Source: Ooceraea biroi
Lineage: Eukaryota; Arthropoda; Insecta; Hymenoptera; Formicidae
DNA length: 64,000 nt
Reading direction: 5' to 3'
Assembly: GCF_003672135.1 (NCBI RefSeq)
Contig: NC_039517.1
Coordinates: 744,001-808,000 of the forward strand
A program made the position numbers and the translations under genes. Below, piece after piece: positions 1-14,500 of this stretch. The notes under the pieces are model-generated. The model made no database searches and was not told where the DNA came from. It saw only the letters and a list, made by a program, of their open reading frames with translations. Numbering within the stretch: the stretch's first letter is position 1; each line of letters opens with the position of its first letter.

Positions 1-2369
1 AATGCATCGCGATACCGAGCAGACGTGCGCTCGTTATCACAGAGAGGAAGGGGAAGGGGGGCTGGGGATCGAACGGCGAGAGAGGTTGATCCTCGCGCGG
101 CGGAACGGCGCTGAAAAGTCCCGCGACGCGCGCGTTGCACGGAGTATTTCTTCTCATTGTCGGTCTCGGTGAACACAAGTGACAGCGGGAGGCAGAAGGT
201 TCTGCGTAATTCTTTGTACTAGTACATCACCCGCGCGCCACCCCGATGCACGGCCGACGATTGACGTAATGCCGATCTCGGATTTCTCCGTTTTCCATCG
301 GGGTCGCGGTAGATCAGATTCCTCTCGGCGCGGATGCGCGTTATCGTCCTCGACGCGAAACGGTGCGTTTCATTTCGTGCGAAGGCGAACCGAAAGATTA
401 ATCGAGCGGTGTGCGAATAGTTTCTTCGCGTTAGTTTTTTCTATAATCATTAATTTAATTATTAGTAATATTCCAAATTATCACAACATCGAATTAATCC
501 TGTAGAATAATAAAATAATTGGCTATAAACGTTGTTAAATTATACACCCACGCCTTTCGTTGCCTCCCGAAGAGGAATCCACGCTCAGCTGCTTGATTCA
601 GCTGCCAGTACTTGCGCGCAAAACCCGGCGTTGCGACTAATAGTTGGCGACTATTTGCGAGAAATTCACAATCGCTCCGCGAGCGCGAACACGCGTACGT
701 GTGTGTGTGTGGTGGGGATAATTAAATGCAATAATTTCGGCCAAGAGAGACAGAAGCAGCCAGGGTAATCGCCCAACCGCGTGATTCATGCTCCTTGCGG
801 AAATTCAAACGTCTTTCTCTTCCTCTTGCGGCGGAGAGCACAAAGGAGATGACAGAATCGTCCAAAATAATTATTCGCCCGGGACGGATAATTTATTCGC
901 GCACGCCTCCGACATAGCAAAGATGTCGTGTAACAAGTGAAACGGTCGGCTGCTAGTTCGCTGCAGAACAATGCTAATCTATTCCCTTTTCCTCGGCCCA
1001 CGATCGTCCGATTTTAGTGTCCTTTGAAATCCATTTCTTTTTCTATGCCTCGTACCCGTTCGTCCCTTCATTCGACATCTATATGCGACTTCTAATTTTT
1101 TAAAATTTTACATAAGCACTTGTTTCATCCTGTACAAAAAATAACGCCAATAAAGAAATTAAATAATTCAATTTATCCGGGAAGAGATTTGAACTTCTTC
1201 GACATCACGCGAATAAATAAATGCTAATAGAAAGACTTTTAAAACAATAATCTAATTTACTTTGTGGCAAGGAGTCGAGCTTCGCCGTCATCGCGCAAAG
1301 AAACGTTAACAAAGAATGGAATAATAAGTTAGCTTGGCGAACACGTAACACCACGGAAACGGAGACAGCCGGTGTTTGCGAGTTAATATCTTCTTAAATA
1401 TCGCAATGTGAATAGCGGCCGATTATCGTACAAAGGAGCCTGACGAGTTTCCTGAGGATCGATGGCATGCTAATCGTTTCGAGGATAGAGACTGACCGGT
1501 GGAAGGCCGGGGTCCATTCACTAAAAGAGAGGATGACGTCAGAAGAACAAGTCGGACAAGAGGGCGGTCGCATTCCTCTCGAGTTCCAGAGGCTCGTTCC
1601 TGCGGGAGAAGCGGCATTTCCTGCCCGCAAACGAGAACTAAGAACATTAGAGAAGGCACTATGATGAGGACACGAGGCGAGGAGGGAGTTGGGGGGAAAG
1701 GGGAGGGCGAAGGAATTTCTTCAAGGATTTGGAAGGCACTCGTCTCTATTCTTAGGACCGAATTATTTAAAAAATCCGCCAGCCGCATCCCCCCGCTCTC
1801 CCCCTTCACATCGCGTCAACCGGCAATGCAGGAGGGTCCCCCTCTATACCTTTCGCCAAATCCTCGTCCTGTTTCCCACGACGATGAGAGCCTATTCGCA
1901 TAGTTATATAAATAGACGACGAGAAAATCGCCCGATACTTCCTGATCATTCGAACAGATTTCTCATTAGGTTTCTTTTTCTTAATTCACTTCATCTCGGT
2001 TGATATCGTGTTATATGCAACAATTTTATGTAAAATTCGCGAATTCGCCGCTTACAGTTTATTGCGTGGTAACGCGTTTGTCGTTCACGGTCGTCTGATC
2101 GGGGTGATTCCAACAATGCGCAAGTGCCATTTCCAACAAGCGTCGGGAAGGATACGATTTATTTACAAAGTAGCCGGACGAAACAGTCACCGCCGCCGCC
2201 GCCGCCACCGCGCGATTTTGGCACGCGCGTCACCCCACAAAGGGAACGTAAATATAATTCCGCGAAATACCGCGTGTCACCGTAAGCCGTTAAGTGCCGC
2301 GCGAATCTACAAAATAGTGTCACCGCCGAGTTTGCAAAAATATATAGCCACGCGGAAGACTCGCCCGGC

Positions 2370-2384
2370 GGCGCCACCGCGCCC
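2370..2384 (+). promoter_or_regulatory. Possible Smad/Medea activating element in Dad intron
   Basis: The bases GGCGCCA, four spacer bases, GCC and C fit the activating-element consensus GGCGCCANNNNGNCV as I recall it for BMP-responsive enhancers of Drosophila Dad. The match is exact but the motif is short. At least one chance match in 64 kb of GC-rich DNA is plausible, so only its position inside the Dad locus makes it worth listing. Confidence 0.25.
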
Positions 2385-4673
2385 GCTCATACAAGGTGCG
2401 GATTTGTGAATTATGGTCTTCGGGTCGGAAAGAGAGAGAGCGAGTGAGCGAGCGAGAAAGAATATCGATATCTTCCTCTTTGCTCCGACGATGTCGTGAC
2501 CACGATAATTATCGCAATGCGTAATTTTCGGGGCAATCCCGAAAGTCCGCGAACGAACTTAAAAATTACACGAAACTTTATTAAAAGAGTTATAAAAAAT
2601 GTGCGCACGCGAAATAAAATTCTATTTAATAAAATAAATATAAAAAAGTAGAAATATTGTTTATTTAATTATATTTCCCGTGCGAAGGATATCGACAGAT
2701 TCAACTTACTTCTGACATTGTAACTTGCAAGTACAGATTTAAGTGTAGATCGTAAGGCCGTCACGGGACGCGGATCGTCGCGACGAGCTGACATTGGAAG
2801 TCGCGTCGGCGACGTCATCGCGCGCATTGCGGAGCGCACTTGCGCTCCGGAGACCGCGAGGAGAGGACGGGAGAGCGGAGAGGCGACAGGCTGCATCAAA
2901 TTAGGGATCATTCGGTGGCGAACGGTCAAAATCGGCGGCTCTCGTCTCTCGCCGGCCACTTCTTCGGGCTTCTTCGTGTCCCTCCGATCCGGAAATCAGC
3001 GTTGCCGTCCGATCTCCGACCCGATCGCAAGGCGCTGCCGCCGGCGCGTTCGGCAGAGCGAAGGAGGGCACCGGAATGCGAGAGAGCCACTCCCGCCGAT
3101 CGCCGGCAACTCGCAGCGCTCGGTCGAGCGGAGACGAGAGGAGAACGAAAGGAGGATGAGAGAGAGAAAGAAAGAATGAAGAGAGAGCGAGCGAGAGATA
3201 AAGAGGGGGAAGGGGAGCGAGGGAGAGGAAGAGAAAAGGACGGAAGGAAGGAGAGAAGGGATGTATCAAGGACGACGTCGGTGCGGGTAGGCAAGCGTAA
3301 GAGTCGGGCGACAGGCGCCCACCGTTCCTGCCGCGGTACTCGGGGGTGGGGAGGGGAAAGGCCCTCGCGTTACACCGCTGCACGCTATTCAGCCCCACCC
3401 TTCGGGGCCGGCGCTAAGGGGCCCTATATGTGCCGTGCCCTTAACCTCGCGACGTACGCGTCCCTTTGCTGCTCTCCCTCAAGGCTGCCCGCGAGAATTC
3501 CGCACTCGACGCTCGCGTCAACGTTCCCTTCTTTAACATTGGGGGCTTATTTACCGAGAAAAAGTGCTCTTTGGGACTTTTCTCGCTCGCGCCTATCTCT
3601 CGATCTTGGTACGAATGACGGATGGCATTCTACCTGCTCCACAATGGCTGCGTTCCCGGTAAAATCGCAGAGGCGGCGCTTTTTTTAAAACCGGTTACGC
3701 GTCATATCTATTGAGCGTTCTTCTCAAGACAAGACCGTCTCGCTGCGTGTTCCACGTTTTTCCGCGGACCTCGCGTTTATTTTCCGCAATGACGGAATGT
3801 TCATTTTCAAGGGAAAATGAAGTAATGGAGCTGAAAGGAAGTTGCCTGACAAGGTGCCGACGCGACAGAAATCAGATCCGATCTCTCTCGAAAGGGCGAA
3901 TTTAATCTCTCCACGGAGAACAGACTGAAAAACGTAAGCTGCTGCGTAACGCGCGATACGCGGCGACGCTTGTCCTCGCGCGCGTTTGAAAGGGACTGCG
4001 CGCACGTTGTCCTTCGTCGGATTCGTTGAAATTTGCGCAACCACACTGCGCCAGCGAGATTCTGAAGCGGTGCGAGCAGCACGGGGGGAAATCGAGTAGA
4101 GTTCGTAAAGAAAATATCCACGATGTTGCAAATAATACAATATTTAAATAAATAATAGAAATAAAATATTTGCACGTTCGTAATTTTCCTGCAAAAGAAA
4201 ATTTTCGAAAACAACTCGTTCAGCCGACGAATGTGGATCGAAGGGACCAGTCGCATCCCGCGCACGCGTCACTCGACTCTGTTAAACAATAAGTTCAATA
4301 GAAGTGAGAAGAAGCAAACTTCACGAGAATACTCGGTATTTACACCCGGAAAAACACCAAAGCGATAAAATCGTCGTCGCGCGTTCTTTTCCACGGGGTC
4401 ACCCCTTACTGCCCAGTTCCCTCCGCCCCACGATCGAACGAGCGTGCGCACGACTCCCGCGAATTTTCCACGCGAGTCATCGAGTCGGACACGATCGAGT
4501 TGCGTCGTTTCGCGGCACCGCGAAGTATTGCGGAATTACACGCGTCACGTCTTTCGCGGCAGCAACAAGTGGACGGACTTTTATCCGCCGCGCGCCTCGG
4601 CGCGGTGGCCCAGTTTCCGCGATGGGGCGTAAATTCGCGCTGTCGTCGCCCGAGGGACAGAGATTTACGACGA

Positions 4674-4705
4674 GTCTCTCTCTCTCTCTCTGTCTGTCTG
4701 TCTCT
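4674..4705. repeat. CT/GTCT microsatellite
   Basis: A TC dinucleotide run passes into GTCT units. It is a simple-sequence tract in a non-coding region. Confidence 0.9.
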
Positions 4706-7334
4706 TTCTTTCTGCCTCCTCGCTGAGAAGAAGCTGCTCAATTTTCCTCCCACGCCTTGCCGGGAAAGGCATCGGGGGAGTCTCGCATTCTCGATCCCGC
4801 GATATCGTATCGGCGTGCGTAAACTCAAGCCAGCGTTCAGTATCGAGTGATGAATTATTCACGATTAATGAATAATAACGTTAAACGCGACTCTCATACC
4901 GGAACAACTTGCTCGAACGCCGAGAGTGAATCACGTTACACGTGATCGCGACTCGGCTCTACAAAATTGAGAAAAGCCAGAACCGACTTAATAAACGGAA
5001 CGAGTAGTATCTATCTAAATACTGTTTTGTATTAATTACCGAAATTAAATCGCTGATTACGGCGATTATACATGTATCATTCAGGCTTCAACATATACAC
5101 ACGTGTAGACACGTGCACGCGCGCGCGTGGTCCTCTCCATCGATCCACGGGAGATATTGACCTCAGGCGCTACGCACAACGCGCGACCAGAGTATTTCTC
5201 TTTGTCGTACTTTGCGCGTCCACTATAATCTCTGCGGACACACATGTACGTCGGTGTGCGGTTCTCTTAGCTGCGGGCGCTATTATTTCATTATATCGAC
5301 CCTTGCGCACACATACACACGATGCCGCCGTCAATCGCCGGATATAGGAACACACACACTCTCGGTTTTTAATAGGAAATCAATTTAGAAAATTTGTCTT
5401 TTTCTATCTTTTTTGATTATATTTTTACGTTTTTTTAGGAGAATCGTTGTCTTGCTCTTTTTTGATTTTTCATTTCAGCGCGGACGTGATCGAATCGATC
5501 GATACGAATCCACGTAATCGGTAGACTGGTTTTCGCACGGATGCCAACACGTAACCGGCTCGTTCCCGAAGGAGGTACTACCGATGAACGAGGAGACTCG
5601 GCGCGCCGATTACGCTCGCGTGTAATTGCATAACCAGCTCCTCGCGCGAGAGGAGGACTCTCGACCGCACGAGAGGCGGTCTAGAGGCGAATCTATCGAT
5701 GACCCCGCAGCGGCCGATCCGCGCGTACCGCGCGCGAGTTGATCCCGAGAGAACCAGTTTAGGTTCGGAAGGAGAAAAGAGAGAAACGAAGAGGCGATAG
5801 TCCAAAACCAGATGAGGAGGAGAAGAAGAGAGGGACAATGGGAGGAAGCGAGAGGAGAATACGCTTGGAAAAAGAAAAAGCGCCGTCGCGAACGTCTCTT
5901 CTCTCGCGGCTGCGCGTCTTTCCGCGAGCTGCGAAGCGGTTCCTTGCGTTTATTGGACCGTCGATTGCATAATACGCTCGCGATACGCATCACCGTTTGC
6001 TACGACGATTATATTCGCTCTCCGAGGTACATTGGTGAGAGAGAAGACAGTTTCAAGAGAAGAATAATGCGAAAATAATTTCGAACTTAATTTGAATTTT
6101 GTTCCTTGATAAAATCATCAAACTTATTTGCGTCGAAATTTCTACAAATCTGTCGGGTTAATTAAAAATTAAAATTAATAAACAGAAATAACAGTAAAGA
6201 AAGCCGATTTTTTATCGAGAAACGAAATCGAAAGTAACGTCGACGGTAATATAACGAATGCCGGCGCATTCGCGATACGTGCAGCGAGATCGCGATCAGC
6301 CTCCACCATCTGGATTCTGGACCAGTATCGGCTTGGCGGATACATTGATCAACCGCTGAAACGGCAATATCATGAAACCTATCGGCGTATCGCGATCAAC
6401 AGGATCGGCTTACGGCGCGTACTCATAATCGCGCGCAGAGCTACGAGCAAGTGCACGTTATCCCGATCTTCGATTTATTCGTCCGTAAACCCGTTTTATT
6501 TTTATCATCCAACGTATCCGCGCGAAAACTTAAACGTACGTGCGTAGTTTATTCCTCGCGAGAGAAATTTCGCAAGTACACCGTCGTCGGGTTTACGTCG
6601 CCAGGTAACGTTACGCCGTGTGCCAGGCCGAGAACTCTCGATATATGTGACTAGAATGCCATCGTAAATGCATATTCACCAACGTCTTTTACGATACGCC
6701 CGTCCCTAACCGTCGACTCCACCTAATAAAATTGTCGGTTTTATTTGCGACACCGCGGGTCATTTGTCATTTTCCGAGTTCGTCCGCGCGCGTTTGCAGT
6801 CGCCAGCTTCGCTATCGACGAGAACCAATGTTTCCAAAATTTCAAATTCCAAATTCCAAGTTTAAGTTATTTCAAAACTTAAGGCCCAGTTCCACAACTT
6901 ACTTTATATATACAGCTGTTTATATAAAATTAAAATATAATAACATTTCTAAACGTTATCTTATTATCTTTTTAAGCGTCGTTTGTTTGCATGGATGCAT
7001 CTCATGTTTGCAAGAAATTTTATAAAAATCGGGTCTTTTCGGAACTCCGAGTGGAAGAGTGTCACTCGCGAGGTGGTATCACATTTGTGTCCCGGATTAT
7101 GTCCAACCTTGCTTTGGGCTAGGTCGTGGGACACGATACGCGCGTTAAGGAGAGGCGAACCTACTCGCTCCGCTTGTACAGTAAACGTTTGCAAGCAATA
7201 AACATGAGTTATCGCTGGCACGGTTGCGCGAAGACACGCGCGCGCATACATGCACACACATTCACACGGCGTATCCGCATTCTCGCTCGCGGAGAGACAC
7301 TCTTGATTACAGCGTGAAAGACGAAGACACTCAC

Positions 7335-10300
7335 CTTCGGGTCTCAGTCTGTCGGCGATAAGGCAGTACGGGGGTGGCGGCGACTCTGAAATCAAAAGTG
7401 ATAGTTATTGTATTGCCGCGCAACTTCGCAGCCGTTTGTGATGAATGAGAATTACGACGTTCTCAATAAAATAAAATATCGCGCGTGTAAGAGGCGAAAG
7501 AATTTTTGTTCCAATTAATTTCGTGAATTCCAAGAAATTTGTTTCCTTTTAGTTTCGATTTATTTATCATTAGTTACATGAATTTCACTTATTTAATTAA
7601 TATTACGTCCTCTCGATTTCGATCGGAGTTACTTTTCTGCCGCTTCGTGCGGACTCGCGAAGTCGACCGCGAAGGTATCGAGAAAAAAAAACGGACTCAA
7701 GGCCCCGAGCGGCTCTCGATTAAATCGAAATTAATGGCGTTTCTCGACAACGACGACGACGACGACGCGACGCGAAGATACCGCGACGACGGGCGCCCGT
7801 TAGAAGAGAGAAGCTCAGCTCCAAAAGCGGCGAGTTCTATTATCGGCGCGCGGAGCGCCGGCGAAACCGGTACGCCGTTTTTCGTCCTTTTACGTGTATC
7901 TCGCTCTCTGAGGGTATAGGGGACAAACCGCGGCGCGAATATCTCAAACGTCAAGGTAACCCCGAGGAGCGGACGAGCTCCTAAGAAAACGGAACGCCGC
8001 GCCGCTGCCTCCTTCGCCTTCGCGGCCGAGATACGGTATACGTGCGTGTACGTACCAGGTAATTACGTCCCCGAGGAACTCGCGTCGCGACCGAAACGAG
8101 CACTCATCACTCAATTAGCCTTATTCGCTCGACTCTCGGATAATGCAAAATCCGTCGACCTGAAACTTGTCTCGAACTTGTCTCTCTCGAAAATCTCGAA
8201 TAATCAATAATTTTCTTTAATGCTAAATTAAATGTTAATTTTGGAAAAAAGATCGTTCGTTTCTTTATCGCGCTCCGCGTGAATAAAGATTCAGGCGCGA
8301 CACAGCAATAACAATATTATACGATCGAAGATCGTCATCTCGCGCGAGAACGCGCGAACGGAGATCAATATCGATCGATATTGATCCTCGGGATTGAAAA
8401 TATCACGTGTCAAAAATACCGCGAGGTTGTTTGTCTCAGGCTCGATTTTCGAAAGACGGAACCACGGAAAGCAGATACGTCGGACTTGTTGACTGGCGAT
8501 AGGAAGGCGCCCGGGAGAAATCGCGCCGAAATTCCTAGACGATAACGAGCGTGGCGCGGCGTCGACGCGTAATGGCCGCCTGTCGCGCCTACACGTGGAT
8601 TCTCTCGGCGGCGCGTCTCTCTCTCTCTCTCTCTCTCTCCCGATCACGCTTGATTCCTCTGCAAAGCCAGCCGCCGATCGTCGGCCGTCGCGTCGCCGTG
8701 CCGGGCTTTAATAAAGCCGGGCGCGGCGCGGCGGCGTGTCACTCATCGAGGCGCACCTCGAACTTTGAGCCAGAGTTGGCACGATTTGAATAACAAGATG
8801 CGAGCACGAATTAAACAGCGATATTTTAGCTGCTAATTAAGGCACTCGGTAATAAACGCGCGGCGCTACATTGCGTAACTCGCGCCGCCGCGCCATCGTG
8901 CCGCCACCGAGTATCTCCTCTTCCTTCTCCCCCTCCTGGGAGAACGGGGACGCACCTATTTCTAGGCCTGTTCATCCGATTGTTACGAAGAGTATAAATA
9001 TCATTACGCTTATTGAGCCGATCAGCCGTATATCGATCCCGAAGCGGAACGATGCCATGTGCGTGGATTATTTATAATTCATCACAACGTTTCCGGCTAA
9101 CGTCCCTCCACTTGGATAATAAAAATTCACGCGTGGAAAAGTGCGGGAAAATTTACGAGTACCTCGAGTCGATTTCGAAATTCTCTTAAACTCGCAAAAA
9201 TTCATAAAGAACTCGCGAATTCCGAGCGTCGCGCGCGCGGACAGGCTCCAAATTCGCGATTCTCCGAGCAGAGTCCGACCGAATCGAGCCATACGGGAGG
9301 AATAGCCACGGCGGCCTCTTCCTCGCGGTTTTCGGGATATGAATGAACGTCGTCACGGCGGAGAAAGTCGCGCGCGTTTACGCGCCGCGGCGATTTGCGT
9401 AACAACCACGGCGGTCGCATCGCCGTCGTCGTCGTCGCCGCCGGCTGGAGCCGATGATAATCGATTCCGCCGGCGTGAATTATTAACCGGCCACCACGGC
9501 GACGTTCGTAAGCGCCGCCGCCGCTACTGCCGCCGCCGTCGCCGTCGACGCCGAATGCAAAAACAGATAAAGACGGCTGGCTGGTGTCGCGGACGTTACG
9601 AAAACACGGCGCCACCGCGGGAGCGATTTACGCGCGATAAAACACGCCGGCCGGTCGGCGCGATTCGATACGAAATTAGCGTGCGCTATCGGCGATCGCT
9701 GACAACGGCCATCGCGCGTCCGGTGTTTGCGAGCCGGAGCGAGGTTGCGCGTAAATCGAGCCGCTGTCGCGGAAAAATAGACTAACAGCTCCGGTCGCGA
9801 TTACTTGATCATCGCGCGTATGCGTCATCGTGTATCGAATATGCGCATTATTTCGAGCGATGCGGGCTCCGAGCGACGCGTGAATGGCGGCGTATTAAAA
9901 AAGCGGAATTGACAAATGTTTTTAATATGCGCGTTACATGTATTACTTTTTGATTTATGTACAAGTGGTTTTGCAGGTTTATGCAATAATAATTATCTGG
10001 TTATTTGCGATGCATTTTGTTATCGTTTATTCGCGAAATGCGAGACATCGGATGTTATATCGTACGTATCATGAAACTAGAATAAATATGCAATACCGGA
10101 AGTCGCATTCATCGCGCATGCAAACACGTGAACATAGGCGTGAAGCACTGGGTGCGTGGTCGGTCTTTGTTTTCAAGAATAAACTCTAATTTAAGTGGCT
10201 CGGAATTTGTCCGGAATGCGCAGTGAACTTAAATTCCTCGAAAGAATTCTCGATCTCGCCGAAAGCGCTAACGTGCGTGTCGGAGACTGCGAATATAATA

Positions 10301-11494
10301 ACGTATCGATGTTGGCCAAGATTCTGACACCCTCGGCTGCCCCCGATCCCAACAAATCTCAACATTTTTTCGGCGATCGAAGGTTAACACTGTGAATAAA
10401 TGTGTTCATACTAGCTACTCCAGAAAATTTCTAAACTTATAATAAAGTAGAATTGTTTTCTATCAAGCATTGGGGATACTGTTTTGTACATAAAAGCAAG
10501 ATGCAACGATAATTATATGTCATTAAAAATTAAATCTCTTCCAAAAGCAGCGGCGTGTGAAATTTGGATTTAATTTTTCATTTTGTAGAATCGAAATCTG
10601 AGTTTTATATCACACATCTTCCACCGCGAACTCTCCTTCGAGATTTAAGGAGATACGTAAATGATAACGCCTTATCTTCCATTTCACTTCAAACAGCCTG
10701 CGATTCGGCGAATCAGCGTTGAAACGCTCAATGGCATTCCCAGCGGCATCGGAGACCCATTCCTCTCCAGCGGGAGCCTTATCGAGCGCCCCGGCTCTTG
10801 CTCGCTTATGCGAGGGACGGGGAAATCGCCACTCTATTTTAACGCGACGACCCACCGTCCCGCCGATACGAAGACGAGATTCCGGTTGGTGCGAGTCTCC
10901 TGCGGCCAGTGCGAACAGCCGCTTGCCTGCCTGCCCGTCCACCACGGCGGCGGTCTCGCGCCGACCGATGCCGAGGCCATGCGAGGCCGGGCAGAGTCGG
11001 CCGAGCCGAAGCGCCTACTCGCCTGCCTGCCTGCCTTCGTGGGGTTCGACTCAGTTCGGTCAGCTCCTCGGCTAATGCCGGCTGGCCTCGACAATTAGCT
11101 GGCGCCAGCAATGACACGCAGCGGCGCCGGGCTGTGCTCCTTCCCCCTCCCTATCCCGCTCTCTGTCTCTCGTTCTCTCTTTCTCTCTCTCTGTCTCTTC
11201 GTAGCCGTCGCGTCCCACCTCGCATCACCCAGCCCCCGCGTGATCCCGCGACGACGGTCCCGCCGCGCGACGGACGGTACCCTCTCCGCGTGCCCCCGAT
11301 CACCCCTCGCCGCCGTTGCCCTTCCTAACCGGCGGCGCGGCGCGCACATGCTCGACGGCGCCCTGTCCTCTCTGCTCGGTCTACCACCCGCTCATCTCTC
11401 TCGCTCTCGCGGCATCACGCTCTTCCTCTCTCGGCTGCTATAAGCTCGCCTCCTCTCCCGCTCTTTCTCCACTCGTCGCGTCCGTTCTTTCTCT

Positions 11495-11538
<44 letters not shown>

Positions 11539-14500
11539 GCCGCCTCACGGTCGACCAACCCTTCCCACTCTCCTCACTGTCTCTCTTTCCACTAACCGCG
11601 ACTGACTCGCCCAATATACGTTTTATTTTTAGATTCATTTCCTTCTGACCATAACTTTAATTGTACAGGCTATTGGCAAGTGTCTACCCGTCCGTCTCTC
11701 TTTCTTTCTTCCTTGTTGATCTCGTCTTTAAACCACGCTCTATCCCACTACGCTCGCTTTTCTTCTTTCATTATCAACGCATGTTTTTGCTCTCGTCAAG
11801 TTTTCCTCGTTGCTCCGTCTTTTTCCCTCGCTAAGGTGAGCAGTCTGCGAGATCGCAATCGGACGGACGTCGATGCCACGGACGCGCGTCTATTCCGTCG
11901 TTCCGCTTTCTCCCGCGCTTCTCTTTCCCCAAATGCGTCGGCTTGGATCGTCGGACACGACCACGCAGTTATTATTAGCCGTAGAAGCCTCAGCCTCGCG
12001 GGACTCGAAGGATCCTCTTATTTTCCCTGTAGTCTTTCGCGTCGTTAATTATGAAACGCGCCTGTTGCACGCCGCGCCGCCCTCGCATCCTCGCCGACCA
12101 CTCTCTCTCCGTTTCTAGATTCTGGAGATCTTGTCAGCAGCGGATCGCTCGCAACGGCGCGATTCTTCAACGATGAACGCTCGGTATCGATACATCGAGA
12201 CGATATCAAGACCGATCCCGTTCACGGCGCGCTTGACTACAACGAATCGACGTCGTTACGATCCAGCCCCGCCGGGGCTTACGCTATTTTTCTCGCTCGC
12301 AAATCGTAATAATCCATATAATTAAAATCGTGTAAATCTGCATATCTGATCGCGGTTTTGCAACTTTGTTGAGGACACGTTAAATGAGCGGCGCGTTGCA
12401 CTCACGGCGGATTTCCGCGAGCATTTAGTTGCGCGCTAAACCGCCCCGGCGCTCGATTAATCGTGACCACCGTGCAACGGGGAGGCGCTCTCCCTGTGAT
12501 CCGTGGCAAATGTCCTCGACGTAGTTTTGTGTATATGTGTGTGTGTGTACGCGACGACGTAATTAGTCGGCGTTATTTATCGGCACGATTAACGGAGGCC
12601 TCGCGATCAAGCCTCGTGGCTCTTATCCGGGGGATAAATATTTATCCCAGGCGTGCTCCCTCGCTCTCCCGCCGCCGCCTAATGTTAATTTCACATACGC
12701 GAGCTAAACTCGTTATCGAATATTTATTGCACGAGGTTTTCTATTTTTACAATGCGGGATTGCGGCGTGGCGCGGTGCGATCGCGATCCCCATGCGAGTC
12801 GAGCGAAAACATACAAATTTCGCGATACGTCGATCTTCAGCGTTGAACGATTCCTCTCCTCGACAAATTTTAGACGCCCGAAAAATGTGCTTTATGATCA
12901 CGTTTCAAAGATACAAAAAAAATACAATTCTACCTAGAAAACAGTCAGACAGTTCTTAAGTTTCATAACGCGTAATTTCCGGATTCGTTTCGAGACGATA
13001 TTTTGCGATTCGATCGCCGTGCATGCCGCGCCGACGTTGAAACGACTTCGTGGTTCGCACGATCGAATTCGCTCGGCTCGAGCTTCGCGGCGGCGGCGGC
13101 AGCGGCGACGGTGGTGGTGGCGGCGGCGGCGACGGGTTAAATGATCGCCGGGGTTACGTAAAGGCGTGTTTTGCTGGCGCCTGGCTCGCTCTCGCTTCCT
13201 CTCTCTCTCACCCGCGTTATAGGACGCGACGCTTTTTTGCGGTCGAAGTCACGTCGCACGGACAAGAACTCGGGAGAACGGCGAGATAATCCATAATTTC
13301 GATGCTTTCTTGAAAACCGGCGATTATAATGAATTATACGTTGCATGTATGATAAAATAATAGCGCGCCCTGTCGTATTAGTGCCAATATAACAACGTGC
13401 ACGAACTTGTTCCGTGAAGCTGGAAAGACGTCGAAGTTCGTTTTCACGCGTCTGATTTTTGAAACGCGCCGTCACCAAATGAAAATTGACAATGAGAAAT
13501 GCACAGATATGAAACTTCAAAAGAATGGCGAATCACTTGTTTTTCTTAACATTCTAGTGGCTATCCTATCTGCAGAGTTTTATTGCCTTCCCGACGCCGA
13601 GAACGTAAACGTTTTCGAAAATGATTCTAAGAATGACTCAAATGGCCAAGTTCTACTTCTCCTATCATTAAAGCTAAGCCGCGCAAATGAGCGTGTTCCT
13701 TATGGACGAATCCTGCTTCTTTTGTGCCTTAAAGGAAATTCTCTATTATGGCTGGACGATGACAAATTTCAACTCCGAGAATGGAGGCGCCGAGCTTGCA
13801 AGAGTACTCGTCGGTTGTCACGTTTGGGTTGTGCATTGTATACCTGTCGGGCGGTTTTAAAAAGGCACTCCAGAAGATAAAAGGGACTGTTAAGTGCTTG
13901 TGAAATCGCTATCCGTCCTTAAAACGTATGAGTCTCTTGTAGGAGACGATTGTCGCCATATGGAAGAATTTTTGATATTTCTAAATAAGATTATTCGTCG
14001 TTAGCTTCGATGAAATCAATTTTCCCGCAATTGAAGCTTTCGGCGCTCCAATAATGTTCTATTATTATTTAATTATATATCATTCGCGGCGATGTTATCG
14101 AAGTTCACGGCAATTGATTTACAACAAAGCTTGTAGCGTTCATTGAGCAACAGAGTAGTCTTTTTTTACGTCTACCTGCTCGGGTCTCAGAAAATTGTCA
14201 GAGAACCGATATTCATGCCGAGATGCCGCAATCTTTTCCCGTAAATGTATACTGTCTGTTTGTCCACATTGCGAACGTAACCAAGTAGACGTCGGCTGAT
14301 CCTCATGCGTATCGGTAATAAATTAACGTCTTACATTGAGCCTGAGCCTTTAAGCTCGTTAGCACCGGTTGACGATGCGCAGGTGACGATTAGCGTTCGG
14401 TTTGCGGTCTACTACCGCCGTTACAATGTAGTAGTAGTCGGCTGTAGCGTTTACGATGTTAAATTATTCGTCTAGACACCGATGTCGACGTTCGATAAAA

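Larger units (their letters stand above)
1..7334. other. Non-coding stretch, probably Dad intron 2
   Basis: No exon could be recognised on either strand. It lies downstream, in Dad's sense, of the 51-base exon, whose donor opens into it, so it is most simply Dad intron 2, with the MH2 exons beyond the left edge. It alternates AT-rich blocks with CG-rich ones. It contains a CT/GTCT microsatellite at 4674-4705, a GA-rich tract near 3150-3260, and CG-rich short tandem repeats. Open frames here are low-complexity and match nothing I know. A Dad activating-element-like match lies at 2370-2384. Confidence 0.55.

Noticed and set aside
2840..3688. 282-codon plus-strand frame
   Set aside because: Arg/Glu-rich sequence from a GA repeat; lies in the presumed Dad intron, with no family resemblance.
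6884..6899. TAAGGCCCAGTTCCAC, similar to the Harbinger-type end
   Set aside because: No matching opposite end was found nearby; a lone decayed end cannot be called an element.
1..7300. Search for Dad MH2 exons
   Set aside because: No minus-strand frame shows the expected Trp-rich MH2 blocks, so the exons are probably outside the window.
13407..13880. 157-codon plus-strand frame in Dad intron 1
   Set aside because: Composition is less repetitive, but it matches nothing I know, has no clear start context, and sits antisense in an intron; it may be an old transposon fragment.
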